From NCBI GenBank assembly GCA_026936325.1, contig JAPTHN010000002.1, positions 14,424,142 through 14,488,141 on the forward strand: a stretch of DNA of 64,000 nucleotides, read 5' to 3'. A program made the translations under genes and the position numbers. Origin of the DNA: Platynereis dumerilii (taxonomy: Eukaryota; Annelida; Polychaeta; Phyllodocida; Nereididae). The notes beneath the pieces are model-generated. The model was given only the letters and a program-made list of their open reading frames with translations, was not told the origin of the DNA and did no database searches. This document shows positions 37,001 to 45,066 of the stretch, in pieces (position 1 is the stretch's first letter; each line of letters opens with the position of its first letter).

Positions 37001-40000
37001 TAACTGTTTATCTTTGAATTTCAAACGAGTTGTGGGTCCACAGGCCATCAAACCCAGATTTTCGCGGTAAACCTAGGACTAGGTCCTATTATACATAGTT
37101 TGGCTCGAGTCCAATGTGCAGGCAATCAGTTCCGGTGACTGTTTACAGATTAATTACACCCCCAGACCTCAACTGATTTGCAAAAACTGTTACACAACCT
37201 GTATCAGGACCTCAAAGGTTTAACAGCAACATAGCCAGTGGCATCATTGGGGGGCACTTAACATAGCTTGTGACACAGTCAATGCCCTTAAACTGGAGAT
37301 ACCATCACAGAGGAATACCATTTAGTCAGACGGTTTAGAAACTAGAAGATGCACTAGGAGAATGTTTTTCCACATTTTTACATCACATGTATTAAGATCC
37401 AAATCATCACACTTTGAAAATAAAATATCAGCAAAATCAATAAGATATATCAACTAGTTAAGGTTATAAAGAAGGGATGCTCAAGGCTATTGCAACGAAA
37501 CCATATCTATCTGGTCAATGACCTCATGATCAATTTGAACGGTCGTTCATCAATCATTCAATTTTATTAACACCAATTTTTCACTTTTTGGCAGTTTCTT
37601 TTTTTCAAGTAAGTTCAAATATAGAATTTATGCACTCAGTTAATTGTGTTCAACTAATTTCCCGAGGAAAGTGAAGAGAATCCCAAAGGTCATCTATATG
37701 GAGAAATGTAAACCTGGAGTTCAATAAAACGGTGAAAAACGATTTACCCTGTGAGCAAACCAGCTCATTGGACTTCCCCAGGGCACTGTAGCGATTACTT
37801 ATTTATCAAGATGCTTCAAAAGCATGCGAACCAACAACAATGTTCCAAAACAACAACTACCACCCTGAACGAGCACTCTTGGAGTCTTACAGACAATATT
37901 CTATTCTAAAAGTATGTGAAGGAGGCCAGTGGCATGGTTTTATGTCCAGCATTTTTACCCTGATAGGATGGGGACTACAGTAGAGTCAGGGATGGCAAAT
38001 CCGTCCAGGAGGGTAATTCCGTCCGCCCCCTAATATAGGCATAAAAATAAATTTATTAAAGTTGTGTGAGTTTTTAATACAAGATAAACTCGTTGTTTGA
38101 CTAATTTTGTCGTATTTGTTGTGTTAACAGTATCTTAATGATATTTCTTGCCCATTTAAAAACAGAGGACAAAATACAATGAAATGCTATGACGTCATCA
38201 CAGTCATTTTGTGAATTACTTGCAGGCCTCTTGTTGCCTATCTCAATCAACAAATAACGTTTTGAAGATTAAAAAAAGTTTTGAATGAGAAGCAGAATTC
38301 CATTTTTCTTGTTGGATTTTTTAAATAAATTAATTGCAACACCTGGACAGGTGATACAAGGGAAACAAAAGTGGACGGAATTACCATCATTATTTTTAAA
38401 TCTGGCTTGACTGGGTGATTGTAAATCCGTCCACCCACTTCAAATGGGATTTAAAAGCACTTCTATGATTTTTAATAACCATAAATGGCACAAAACTGAT
38501 GAAAGAAATTAGTTTGAGCAATTAAACCACTTGATTGGTTTAAAACAGTTCTTCAATCGTAATTTAGGCAGTCAATTGAAATTGTTGATAGTTAACTAAA
38601 CCTCTTTTATTTAATTCTTCTATTTTAAGTGTAATAAGCACCACACTATTCTAAAATCGACAGAAAATGCTTTGTGAATGTTGTTAGATTGCAAAACTTG
38701 AAAAAATCACAAGATATGACAGTTATGTGCTGCATAATGCCCTGTGGACGGATTTACCATCCTTGCTGGACGGATTTACCAGCAATCTGGACGGATTTAG
38801 GTGCCCCAACCTTCAAATTTCGTTGCCATGGTTTCAGCAAAACTTATTTGAATATTTGACTTTTTTGACTGGTGATGAAAGTACGGAATATGCCCCTTCC
38901 AATGGACTAATTTTTATTTTTGTAACTATTCCCATATTCCTGGAAAGACAGTTTTAGCAAAAAGTGGACGGATTTACCCTCCTTGACTCTAATGGGGTGA
39001 GCCAGTCTCAGGTTACGAATCAAACCTGAGTACCATGGGCCAGCAGGCCAACCAAAAAATTAGTCTATCCCAGCGAAACATCATAATTCATACATATATA
39101 GGCATTTTGAGATGAGAGTTTATCCCATAGGTAGATAAAACCTCACCAGGGGAAAATTGGTGAATACTTAAAAGTCCCATTGGCTAACTGTACGAGGTGT
39201 TCAGGAAAGACCGGCAAGACGGATATGGAGGTGTGTTACTGGCCATCAAAAAGGACCTAACAATAGAAGCAGTTGAAATCCAAACAACATCTGAAACAGT
39301 ATGCGCCAAACTCAAGATAGGAAAAGAACCACTCATCATTGTTTCAACATACAGACCACCATCCAGCGATTTTGTCTATATCAACGAGCTGTGTACCACC
39401 ATAGAAAATCTCCAGTCAGCACATCGAAATGCAGCACTATGGATCGGCGGAGATCTCAACCTTCCAGACATAGACTGGGACCAGCAAGCAACGTGCAGTA
39501 ACCAGGTCAATGCAAACATCAGCAATAGATTCATTGATATGATCCAGGAATGCGGGCTGTCACAATGTGTAAACTTCCCGACACGCAACAAGAACATCCT
39601 CGATCTGTTCCTGACCAACAGACCCAATCTGATCATGAGATGCTCACCAATACCAGGGATATCTGATCACGATATAGTACTACTAGAAGCAAGACCAGTG
39701 GCACAGAAAAACAGACCAGTAAAGAGGAAGATTCATCTGTGGAAGAAAACAAACATGGAGAAACTGCATGCCGAAGCAATGCAAATTCAACAGAACTTCA
39801 TGAGAAACTTCACCACAACATCACCAGCTGAAGAAATGTGGACATACCTGAGCACGTCCCTCAGCAAAATTCTGAATGAAGCAGTTCCATCAAAAATGAG
39901 TAGCTCCAGATTCAGCCAACCATGGATAAACAGAGAGGTGAAAAGAATGTCCAGGCGAAAGAAGAAATCATTCATCAAGGCCCGGAACACCCAAGCCGCA

Positions 40001-43000
40001 GAGGACATAGCCAAATATCAGGAAATTAAAAAAGAGACCAGAAAGGCCTGCAAAAAAGCCTACAATGAATACGTGCACAATATAATATCGCCAGACTGCA
40101 CCAGCAACCCCAAAAGATTCTGGGGCTTCGTCAACAGCAGAAAATGCGACAGTTCTGGAGTAGCACCCTTGAAGGCGACAGATGGCTTCACATATTCAGA
40201 TGCAAAAACCAAGGCAACCATCTTGAACAACCAATTCTCCTCGGTCTTCAACACCAACGAACAGCTAGACAACATCAAAGAACTAGGGAACAACAACCCA
40301 GTAATGAATCCGATCACAGTGACAGAGAATGGCGTACTTAAGATGCTTAAGAACCTCAAGATTCACAAGGCAACGGGACCGGATGGGATTCCAGCACGAC
40401 TTCTGAAGGAACTCGCCCAGGAGCTAGCTCCAATCTTCACGAGGTTGTTCCAGGCTTCAATATCCCAAGGCACAGTACCCATTGCATGGAAAGCAGCTGA
40501 TGTCGTTCCAATCTTTAAGAAAGGAGCCAAAAACCGGCCTGAAAACTACAGACCAGTATCTCTGACTTCGATCTCATGCAAGATGATAGAGCACATCATC
40601 ACCAGCAACATCATGCGACACTTCGAGCATCACAAGATACTAACTGACACTCAACATGGCTTTAGAAAACATAGATCCTGTGAGACACAACTTATCATCA
40701 CTATCCAAGACATAGCAAAGTCCATAGACAACAAAAAACAGACAGACGTCATCTTATTGGATTTCTCAAAAGCTTTCGATAAGGTTCCCCATAAAAGGTT
40801 ACTGAGGAAACTCCACCACTATGGAATAAGGGGCAACACTCTGAATTGGATCGAGAACTTCCTAAGCGACAGGAAGCAGTCAGTATCCCTCGAAGGATGC
40901 AAGTCACATCAAGCACCAGTCGAATCCGGAGTGCCACAAGGAAGTGTCCTTGGACCGACCCTGTTCTTGGCCTATATTAATGACCTACCAGACTACATCG
41001 AAAATGGATCAACTGCCAGACTCTTTGCCGACGACTGCGTGTTGTACCACAAGATTGACTGCGAGGAAGATTCTAAGAAACTCCAAAGGGACTTGGATGC
41101 TCTACAAAGATGGGAGGATGATTGGCTGATGGAATTCCATCCCCAAAAATGCCAAACTCTCCACATCAGTAACAAAAGAAACATCATCAAGTACAAGTAT
41201 CAAATCCATGGTCACGAGCTGGAAGAGGTAGAGAGTGCAAAATACCTGGGTGTGAATATACACAACAAGCTTAGTTGGAACACCCACATTAACCAAGTCA
41301 CCAAAAAAGCCAATAACACCAGAGCCTTCCTACAACGCAACCTACATCATTGCCCGAGAAAGACAAAAGACCTATGCTACAAAGCATTAGTACGACCACA
41401 ACTGGAATATGCCAGCACCATATGGGACCCTGCAACATCAACTCAGCGCCACAACATAGAGATGGTACAAAGAAGGTCAGCGAGATTCGTAACTGGAGAC
41501 TACCGCCGCACTAGCAGCGTCACTGCCATGCTAAACAACCTCAAATGGCAGACACTCCAGCGTCGAAGAGACATCAGCAAAGTTACGGCTCTGTTCAGAA
41601 TTGTCCATCAACTGTCAGCAATACCATCGGACATGCTGACTAGAATGAACGTCACTTCAAGATCCCATAATCACTGCTTCTTGATCCCGTACTGCAGAAC
41701 CCTGACATATCAGTCCTCATTCTTCCCAAGTGCCATTAAACTCTGGAATAACTTACCAGCGGAGGTTGTAGCTGCTGACACCCTAGAAGTGTTCCAGAAC
41801 AGGCTATTGAAATGTCTTGATTAACTGTTACTGATGTCTATCATTTAAACTTTTAAACTGTAACTAATGGTTTTTAATATTTTGAGTATTATCAGATGGA
41901 CTTTTAAACCTTTTGGATTTTAACCACACCTGTTGCATCGCACGCAGATCCGATAATACGCCAGAAGGTGGTCTGGATCTCAAAGGAAGAAGAAGAAGAG
42001 ATTTCCCACCCTTACCTCTGATTGGTCCAGCCAAGGTGTCCCCAAGCTGGAGTATTTTTAGTGCATTTTAATGTAACTTTAAGACTTTATAACTTGGTCG
42101 TCCTTTCAGTTTAAATTTTCAAAGTTGTGGTTTTGGATTTGGAGAGTATACACATCTCGTATGTGTGAAAAGCAAATTAAGAATCGCATAATGACAAAAA
42201 AAGTTATTTGGGAACAATGTTCAGGCCACTCAGTGAAATAGGACTATTAATTGTAATTTGTACATGTATAGTTATCACGATGACACAATCAAAAGGTCTA
42301 AAAACCTTCTCAAACACAAAGTTGTAGTTCATTCAAATTCCCAATGGTTTGACATCAAAGCTGATATGAACACTTTATACTCTAAAGATTCTTTAGCCAC
42401 CGTCTGACAGTGTCTGTCAGCAGCCCGTCCCAAGGTGTCCCTTCCGCCTCACCTCCTCTATCCTTTTATTCAGCGCTGTGTTCTGCTGCCTCATCTGGTC
42501 CATTTCTCCCATCATGTCTTCCACCAGGGACATCAACTGTAACAAATATCAGCAGAATCAGACTCAGTCAAATCAGCATACCAAACTTGAAAGTTATCAA
42601 AGTAACTTAACAGTCCAGTTTCAAGTTTAGATCCAATGGAGCACATTTTTACAGAAGATGTATTACAGAGACTAGTGAAAAAGGAAGATAAATCAGTGGC
42701 AGTTAGAAGGCTTGAATTAAAATATTATTCGCTTCGCAAAATGGCCAAGGCCGTTTCGCGAAGCAAAATTTAGCACAAGAAAGGTTTCAAAAATCTCGGC
42801 AGTGATGGTATCAACATCAATGGTCGACAGCAGGAAATTAGGTCAAGTGGGACCAGCTTCTTATAAATGATTTAGTTTTGAATTTAACAAAACATGACAT
42901 ATTCATATTCAAAAGTGTCTTAAAAATTCAATTTTCTCCATTCATATTCCCTGTATCTATTATTTTTATGAAATAGTTCATTATAAGCCTTGACAAGCTA

Positions 43001-44796
43001 AATTAAATTATTAACATGTGATTCATTTCATTTCAAAACAGACAACAAGAAAACATAACAAAATTAAGGTTACATAATCTTTGTCAACTGATGATTATGT
43101 AACAGTGAGCAATTAATCTACATGCAGATCATGTTATTGTTTTTATTATCACTATTATGTAATAACAACAATCTAGCATAGACTTAAATTTGGCAGCTTT
43201 CAGTGTAGTCCTCATTTTTACTATTTAGCTGATTATCTATCAATTCTATTTATTCTTAATCCTATTTATTTGCTATCCTATCTATCTATCAATCTATCGA
43301 TATATATTCGATATATATATATGATATTTTTGATCTATTTTATTTTTCTTATAGTTTCTAGTCTAAATTTCTCTCTATTTTTCTATATATCAGTCTTTCA
43401 ATTTCTTTGAAACAGTAACATAACTGCCTTTCATACATTGAATATGAAAAAAATTTAATGAAACTTTGAAAGTTATGGTAAAACCATAAGTCCTAAAAAA
43501 ACTTTTTAAGAGCTGCGCGAATTTCATGGCTGTGCCATTCACATCCCTGCCGGGTATAAGATGCAAAAATCATGGGTGACATGCTCACTCCTGGCACACC
43601 TAAAAACGCATTTCCCAGCCCTCACACACACCTGAACTATCCACCTATCTTTATTATTCTATCCTCTCATCCTGATAACAGCAGAAAGCAGTTCCACTGC
43701 TGTCTTATTTACGTTTTTCTACGGCAACTGTCCTCTGCCACCAGGGCCGCATGAATCTGCTCAATAGTTCCGCTTATGACATCACCAGGGACTGGCGCCA
43801 CCGTCTCCATTTTCCCGCCAAAGACATCCTCACAGACCATAGCCAGCCAACCTCAATAGTGCACAGTGGCTCACCCACTTCTACTCATCAAATCTGTGTC
43901 ATATTACCTCAATACAACAGTGTGCCCTTTCACCATTGTGTTTAACGGCATCTACTTTTCTTTTATATTGTGCAGGCAGCGGGTTGCAGTGTACATAACA
44001 CTGCACTATCGTCCTGCCTGTTATCATGGGTAAATCTAGTATTACATATGCCTACATGAGTACATGTAACATGTATTTGCAAAAACATACACACTGTAGC
44101 TTTAAATATCAAGATCTATTTTCAGATAGTTATGAAAACAACTTTAGGATATAGGCCTAATTAGTGCTGATCACACTCTAAAAAATGTCGGGACAAAATA
44201 GGTTTTTTAGATTCAAAATTTTAATGCAAAAAACCAACATGGATTTTCCCATGTTGGTTTTGCATTGAAATTTGGTTTTTCAAAAAACCATTTGAATCTA
44301 AAACCATTTTGAATCTAAAAAACCAATTTTGTCTGAAATTTTTTAGAGTGCATCTTACCTTTCCAATGCCTTCCTCATTAGTCCCCACTCTCTTTGAGAT
44401 CTGCATGGTTTGCCAGAGGTCTGTCATGGGTCTGTATTTATCCTCATCCCCTCTGGCTTTCACCTTGCTCAGCAGTTCATTGTTACTTGGCAGATCATTT
44501 AAGATGGCCAGCTGTTCTTCCAATTTCATCAATTTGTCTTGCAGAGTGTGGTATGGAGCTCGTAAAATATTGCTGAGTGAGTCCTCATCTTTTGTGTTTT
44601 CTGATTTTTCTTGAGAGTTTTTGTTACTTAAAAAATCCTTGTCAGATTCATTGATATTTGCCTTGTGGTTTTGAAGATCTAATTTGCCAAGTAAAGCATG
44701 AAGTAAAGTGTGAAGAACATTAAAATTGACAGCCCCTACCTCTGGAGTACCCAGGGCAAGGTCAACCATCTGGGCTAAACTCAAACTGGCTGTCAT
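21715..44796 (-). CDS. DUF4795 coiled-coil protein, QRICH2/C16orf96 type (complete gene model)
   Basis: I traced 18 exons on the minus strand, 5' to 3': 44796-44359, 42536-42453, 35120-35103 (microexon, uncertain), 34103-34050, 33402-33265, 32778-32641, 32506-32461, 31791-31703, 31411-30158, 29440-29318, 29037-28963, 28792-28682, 27414-27230, 26848-26789, 26227-26126, 22707-22597, 22342-22289 and 22024-21715. All junctions are GT/AG and in phase, giving 1,129 residues. The N-terminus (LSLAQMVDLAL, GAVNFNVLHTLLHALL) matches the conserved start of C16orf96/QRICH2 as I remember it. The C-terminus (DGKLDRLEFGPIKEQLE, FHCISCDRPV, MRPYTVYELDNIRQQ, CGGPHTMTYPHRR, DIQGADGHVYKGRID) matches QRICH2 block by block. 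QRICH2 is known as a sperm-flagellum protein, so an axonemal role is inferred. The middle is heptad-rich. Confidence 0.88.
22289..22342 (-). CDS. QRICH2-like exon 17 (residues 1009-1027)
   Basis: A 54-nt exon, phase 2/2: TLFKEEEPPVAPSPTVF. Acceptor is ctttacag; donor is CCG/GTAATT. Confidence 0.85.
22597..22707 (-). CDS. QRICH2-like exon 16 (residues 972-1009)
   Basis: A 111-nt exon, phase 2/2, encoding SMPSTQEISDMYATTRACGG and PHTMTYPHRRITRMTAI. It matches CGGSHTLTYPYHR of QRICH2. Joining to exon 15 is in phase, but about 75 residues present in mammalian QRICH2 between these blocks are absent. Confidence 0.88.
22960..24237. mobile_element. Word-array TIR element, family 1 (GGGGTGAATAGGGAC)
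   Basis: The ends are inverted copies of TACCGTAATATGGGGTGA continuing to at least 26 bp. CTG flanks both ends (22,957-22,959 and 24,238-24,240); a TA duplication with ends one step further in is an equal reading. The word GGGGTGAATAGGGAC or its complement occurs five times: 22,971, 23,138, 23,160, 24,194 and 24,212. No transposase is recognisable. The element is in the intron between exons 15 and 16 of the QRICH2-like gene. Confidence 0.8.
24238..26125 (-). other. Intron 15 remainder, nothing recognised
   Basis: No exon for the block missing relative to mammalian QRICH2 was found. A GC-richer stretch at 25,285-25,390 could be an old repeat. Confidence 0.35.
26126..26227 (-). CDS. QRICH2-like exon 15 (residues 938-972)
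   Basis: A 102-nt exon, phase 2/2: GPIPSIPQPSSLPGTKSM and RPYTVYELDNIRQQAK. The RPYTVYEL motif matches RPYTVFEL of QRICH2. Confidence 0.9.
26228..26788 (-). other. Intron 14, nothing recognised
   Basis: AT-rich intron; no exon or delimited element. Confidence 0.4.
26789..26848 (-). CDS. QRICH2-like exon 14 (residues 918-938)
   Basis: A 60-nt exon, phase 2/2, encoding QMLRFHCISCDRPVEMNAQ. It carries the conserved CxxC pair seen in QRICH2 (FHCLSCDRPLE). The role of this pair is not known to me. Confidence 0.88.
26849..27229 (-). other. Intron 13, nothing recognised
   Basis: AT-rich intron; no exon or delimited element. Confidence 0.4.
27230..27414 (-). CDS. QRICH2-like exon 13 (residues 857-918)
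   Basis: Sixty-one codons plus two bases, encoding EEDWKKAVSLLSDDVDGKLD and RLEFGPIKEQLERELRALGK. Acceptor is attcttaag/GAGG; an upstream ag would meet a stop in this phase. It aligns with QRICH2 DNKLDRLELDPVKQLLE. Confidence 0.88.
27415..28681 (-). other. Intron 12, nothing recognised
   Basis: AT-rich intron without clear exons. A small hairpin (GAACTTTCAGTGAAAGTTT) lies near 27,860. Confidence 0.4.
28682..28792 (-). CDS. QRICH2-like exon 12 (residues 820-856)
   Basis: Thirty-seven codons, phase 0/0, from KADKANLEGKVNRTLFDETC to KLMGH. It aligns with the QRICH2 block KADKSALAAKVSRIQFDATT, as remembered. The donor is the weaker CAT/GTGTGT. Confidence 0.88.
28963..29037 (-). CDS. QRICH2-like exon 11 (residues 795-819)
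   Basis: Twenty-five codons, phase 0/0: ELTKNYGNLDDKKADKEFVH and onward. Donor is GAT/GTAAGA. Confidence 0.88.
29318..29440 (-). CDS. QRICH2-like exon 10 (residues 754-794)
   Basis: Forty-one codons, phase 0/0, from DSDALSKMQQVVLEMQAEMD to KKQEAIQ. Heptad helix. Acceptor is ctttag; donor is CAG/GTACAA. Confidence 0.88.
29494..29741. mobile_element. Small MITE with TIRs of about 35 bp
   Basis: CTAGCGTCCAAAGGGAA and the following ACCTAGTAAGTCACATTT are inverted at the other end with one mismatch. Element length is about 248 bp. TA or CTAG at both edges may be the target duplication. It lies in the intron between exons 9 and 10 of the QRICH2-like gene. Confidence 0.8.
29742..30157 (-). other. 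Rest of intron 9, nothing recognised
   Basis: Ordinary AT-rich intron. Confidence 0.4.
30158..31411 (-). CDS. QRICH2-like exon 9, large coiled-coil exon (residues 336-753)
   Basis: A 1,254-nt exon, phase 0/0. It starts VDKLQKEIKEIEKSIESLFE, has a Gly-Gln-Thr repeat and Ala/Pro linker (EGQTQGQTEGQT, PPAPAAPVPLP), and then alternates heptad helices with Ser/Pro-rich linkers. The Q-rich repeat is a faint echo of the Gln-rich region that names vertebrate QRICH2. It ends at LPTDM with donor ATG/GTTTGT. Confidence 0.9.
31703..31791 (-). CDS. QRICH2-like exon 8 (residues 306-335)
   Basis: An 89-nt exon, phase 1/0, encoding GGGEDHTEDLLAKLKELREQ and onward to KASEK. Coiled-coil pattern. Confidence 0.85.
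31855..31989 (-). mobile_element. tRNA-derived SINE, family B, copy 2
   Basis: The minus strand reads GGGTGCTAGCTCAGTTGGTA (A box) and then CCCGGGTTTGAAAC (B box), close to a real tRNA 5' part. It continues CGTTGGACAGCAGTTTCAATC, as in the other family-B copies. No acceptor stem closes, so it is a SINE head and not a tRNA gene. Confidence 0.7.
31990..32460 (-). other. Rest of intron 7, nothing recognised
   Basis: No exon or element could be delimited. Confidence 0.4.
32461..32506 (-). CDS. QRICH2-like exon 7 (residues 291-306)
   Basis: A 46-nt exon, phase 0/1, encoding SDLQNKADKSMLEGL. The KADKSxLEG phrase recurs in exon 12 (KADKANLEGK), a repeated module typical of the family. Confidence 0.85.
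32641..32778 (-). CDS. QRICH2-like exon 6 (residues 245-290)
   Basis: Forty-six codons, phase 0/0. A Pro/Ser/Arg-rich linker (PRPVSARPVSRLSTPGPSG) leads into ELMEILEKLGKLTDRHDILE, a heptad helix. Exons 5 and 6 have identical lengths (138 nt). Just beyond the donor is an (ATCC)n run. Confidence 0.85.
32970..33125. repeat. Minisatellite-bearing repeat, short copy
   Basis: About three units of the pattern GGAACTAACAGTTTATCACA (period about 31 bp) are followed by unique-looking sequence containing GCAGGCCATCTGACTC. Unit and right flank both match the long locus at 36,110-37,140. Confidence 0.65.
33265..33402 (-). CDS. QRICH2-like exon 5 (residues 199-244)
   Basis: Forty-six codons, phase 0/0, from NDMRNQFSELPPDLISWNAL to VVIEMGSQTE. 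Acceptor is aatttcag; donor is GAA/GTACGC. Confidence 0.85.
33403..34049 (-). other. Intron 4, nothing recognised
   Basis: AT-rich intron with one TAGGCCTA octamer (33,561-33,568). Confidence 0.4.
34050..34103 (-). CDS. QRICH2-like exon 4 (residues 181-198)
   Basis: Eighteen codons, phase 0/0: LGDNKQFEEKLNELEQSM. Acceptor is ctttcag; donor is ATG/GTAAGT. Heptad-like helix. Confidence 0.85.
34393..34846. mobile_element. Possible MITE
   Basis: GGGGAGGTATGG at the left and its near-complement CCTATACCTCCCC at the right, with TTA/TAA-like edges, frame about 450 bp. The inverted repeat is short and the target duplication is unclear. Confidence 0.45.
34847..36100 (-). other. Intron 2-3, otherwise empty
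   Basis: Apart from the candidate microexon at 35,103-35,120, nothing is recognised. The stretch contains AT-rich and poly-A runs. Confidence 0.4.
35103..35120 (-). CDS. Possible 18-nt microexon (residues 175-180)
   Basis: On the minus strand, tatcaag/ followed by 18 nt encoding VSVPTE and /GTAATC makes a phase 0/0 microexon between exons 2 and 4. Skipping it also leaves the frame intact, so it may be optional or spurious. Confidence 0.4.
36110..37020. repeat. Long minisatellite, period about 31 bp
   Basis: About 25-30 diverged units of the type GGGAACTAACAGTTTATCAC followed by ACTTCCATGAT. Units vary in length and sequence, so the array is old. It is interrupted by a LINE 3' end at 36,861-36,924. 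The right flank (TTTGAATTTCAAAC, then CCACAGGCCATCAAAC) resembles the flank of the short copy at 33,070-33,120. Confidence 0.85.
36861..36924 (+). mobile_element. LINE 3'-end fragment inside the minisatellite
   Basis: CTATGTTTCAGGAAGAAATA followed by a doubled TTGAGTC matches the 3' end of the LINE at 3,640-5,138. Only about 60 bp remain, a strongly 5'-truncated insertion. CTAACAGTTT from the array sits on both sides. Confidence 0.65.
37021..37982 (-). other. Intron 2, nothing recognised
   Basis: The first about 120 bp probably belong to the minisatellite-bearing repeat. No gene is seen. Confidence 0.4.
37983..38989. mobile_element. Word-array TIR element, family 2 (GGACGGATTTACC)
   Basis: The termini are inverted: GAGTCAGGGATGGCAAATCC at the left and the complement of GAGTCAAGGAGGGTAAATCC at the right. 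TA sits on each side (37,981-37,982 and 38,990-38,991). The word GGACGGATTTACC or close variants occurs about eight times in both orientations: 37,994, 38,012, 38,373, 38,421, 38,746, 38,768, 38,789 and 38,966. No coding capacity. Located in intron 2 of the QRICH2-like gene. Confidence 0.8.
39190..42001 (+). mobile_element. Non-LTR retrotransposon (CR1/L2/jockey group), 5'-truncated, open ORF2
   Basis: The element carries an apurinic-type endonuclease, a reverse transcriptase and a 3' UTR ending in a GAA-rich tail (about 41,985-42,001). The first part of the endonuclease and any ORF1 are missing; the open frame begins in YEVFRKDRQDGYGG. It is inserted antisense in intron 2 of the QRICH2-like gene. 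No clear target duplication was found. The unbroken frame suggests a recent insertion. Confidence 0.92.
39197..41824 (+). CDS. LINE ORF2 protein: endonuclease and reverse transcriptase
   Basis: About 875 codons are open to TAA. The endonuclease part shows GGDLNLPDIDW (about residues 84-94) and PGISDHD (153-159). The reverse transcriptase shows HKATGPDGIPARLLK, VVPIFKKGAKNRPENYRPVS, LLDFSKAFDKVPH (about 518-530), GVPQGSVLGPTLF (about 578) and the catalytic FADD (about 610). It also has KYLGVNIHNKLSW and the C-terminal WNNLPAEVV. The nominal start is a GTG inside the endonuclease, so there is no genuine start codon. The N-terminal endonuclease residues, including the metal-binding Glu, are lost, so this copy cannot nick DNA on its own. 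Confidence 0.93.
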   Translation: MFRKDRQDGYGGVLLAIKKDLTIEAVEIQTTSETVCAKLKIGKEPLIIVSTYRPPSSDFVYINELCTTIENLQSAHRNAALWIGGDLNLPDIDWDQQATCSNQVNANISNRFIDMIQECGLSQCVNFPTRNKNILDLFLTNRPNLIMRCSPIPGISDHDIVLLEARPVAQKNRPVKRKIHLWKKTNMEKLHAEAMQIQQNFMRNFTTTSPAEEMWTYLSTSLSKILNEAVPSKMSSSRFSQPWINREVKRMSRRKKKSFIKARNTQAAEDIAKYQEIKKETRKACKKAYNEYVHNIISPDCTSNPKRFWGFVNSRKCDSSGVAPLKATDGFTYSDAKTKATILNNQFSSVFNTNEQLDNIKELGNNNPVMNPITVTENGVLKMLKNLKIHKATGPDGIPARLLKELAQELAPIFTRLFQASISQGTVPIAWKAADVVPIFKKGAKNRPENYRPVSLTSISCKMIEHIITSNIMRHFEHHKILTDTQHGFRKHRSCETQLIITIQDIAKSIDNKKQTDVILLDFSKAFDKVPHKRLLRKLHHYGIRGNTLNWIENFLSDRKQSVSLEGCKSHQAPVESGVPQGSVLGPTLFLAYINDLPDYIENGSTARLFADDCVLYHKIDCEEDSKKLQRDLDALQRWEDDWLMEFHPQKCQTLHISNKRNIIKYKYQIHGHELEEVESAKYLGVNIHNKLSWNTHINQVTKKANNTRAFLQRNLHHCPRKTKDLCYKALVRPQLEYASTIWDPATSTQRHNIEMVQRRSARFVTGDYRRTSSVTAMLNNLKWQTLQRRRDISKVTALFRIVHQLSAIPSDMLTRMNVTSRSHNHCFLIPYCRTLTYQSSFFPSAIKLWNNLPAEVVAADTLEVFQNRLLKCLD
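42002..42452 (-). other. Intron 2 next to exon 2, nothing recognised
   Basis: No element or exon seen. Confidence 0.4.
42453..42536 (-). CDS. QRICH2-like exon 2 (residues 147-174)
   Basis: Twenty-eight codons, phase 0/0, encoding LMSLVEDMMGEMDQMRQQN and onward. It is helical and heptad-like. Acceptor is tgttacag; donor is GAG/GTGAGG. Confidence 0.85.
42537..44173 (-). other. Intron 1 body
   Basis: A hairpin (GCTTCGC with GCGAAGC) lies at 42,729-42,763. A degenerate (TATC)n/(TATA)n run occupies about 43,255-43,325. One TAGGCCTA is at 44,152. No exon seen. Confidence 0.4.
44174..44350. mobile_element. Palindromic MITE beside the exon 1 splice donor
   Basis: CACTCTAAAAAAT begins the element and its complement ends it; the next about 30 bp (GGTTTTTTAGATTCAAAAT) are also inverted. 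The centre holds a strong hairpin (CCAACATGG...CCATGTTGG). Its right edge lies 6 bp from the GT of exon 1 of the QRICH2-like gene. I could not read a target duplication with confidence. Confidence 0.8.
44359..44796 (-). CDS. QRICH2-like exon 1 (residues 1-146)
   Basis: The ATG has A at -3. The exon encodes the conserved DUF4795 N-terminal segment, a polar linker (about residues 50-75) and the block LMKLEEQLAILNDLPSNNEL through LWQTMQISKRVGTNEEG. The donor AAG/GTAAGA lies only about 7 bp from the edge of a MITE (44,174-44,350). Confidence 0.9.
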
Positions 44797-45066
44797 TGTT
44801 CAATCTGTTGATTAATCCTGTGTGTGTTAAGATCTGAATTGAAACAGTGCTGACACGGGGAGATCTCAAATCGAGTTCTCCCTGGAAACGTTTCACTTAG
44901 AAATCCTATTCATTGAGCTTCATCCTGTCAATATTAGTATCCAAAGGGTCCATGACGGCTATAGAGCACTTCTAAGCATCTTTCGATACTTTTATCAGCT
45001 GTTTATCCTATGGATTTAACTTCAGGTAGGCAGCGCAATTCAGACAGTACTCCACTTGGTAACGTC

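Noticed and set aside
42729-42763. Functional RNA hairpin (GCTTCGC...GCGAAGC)
   Set aside because: Small imperfect stem in an intron with no other sign of an RNA gene.
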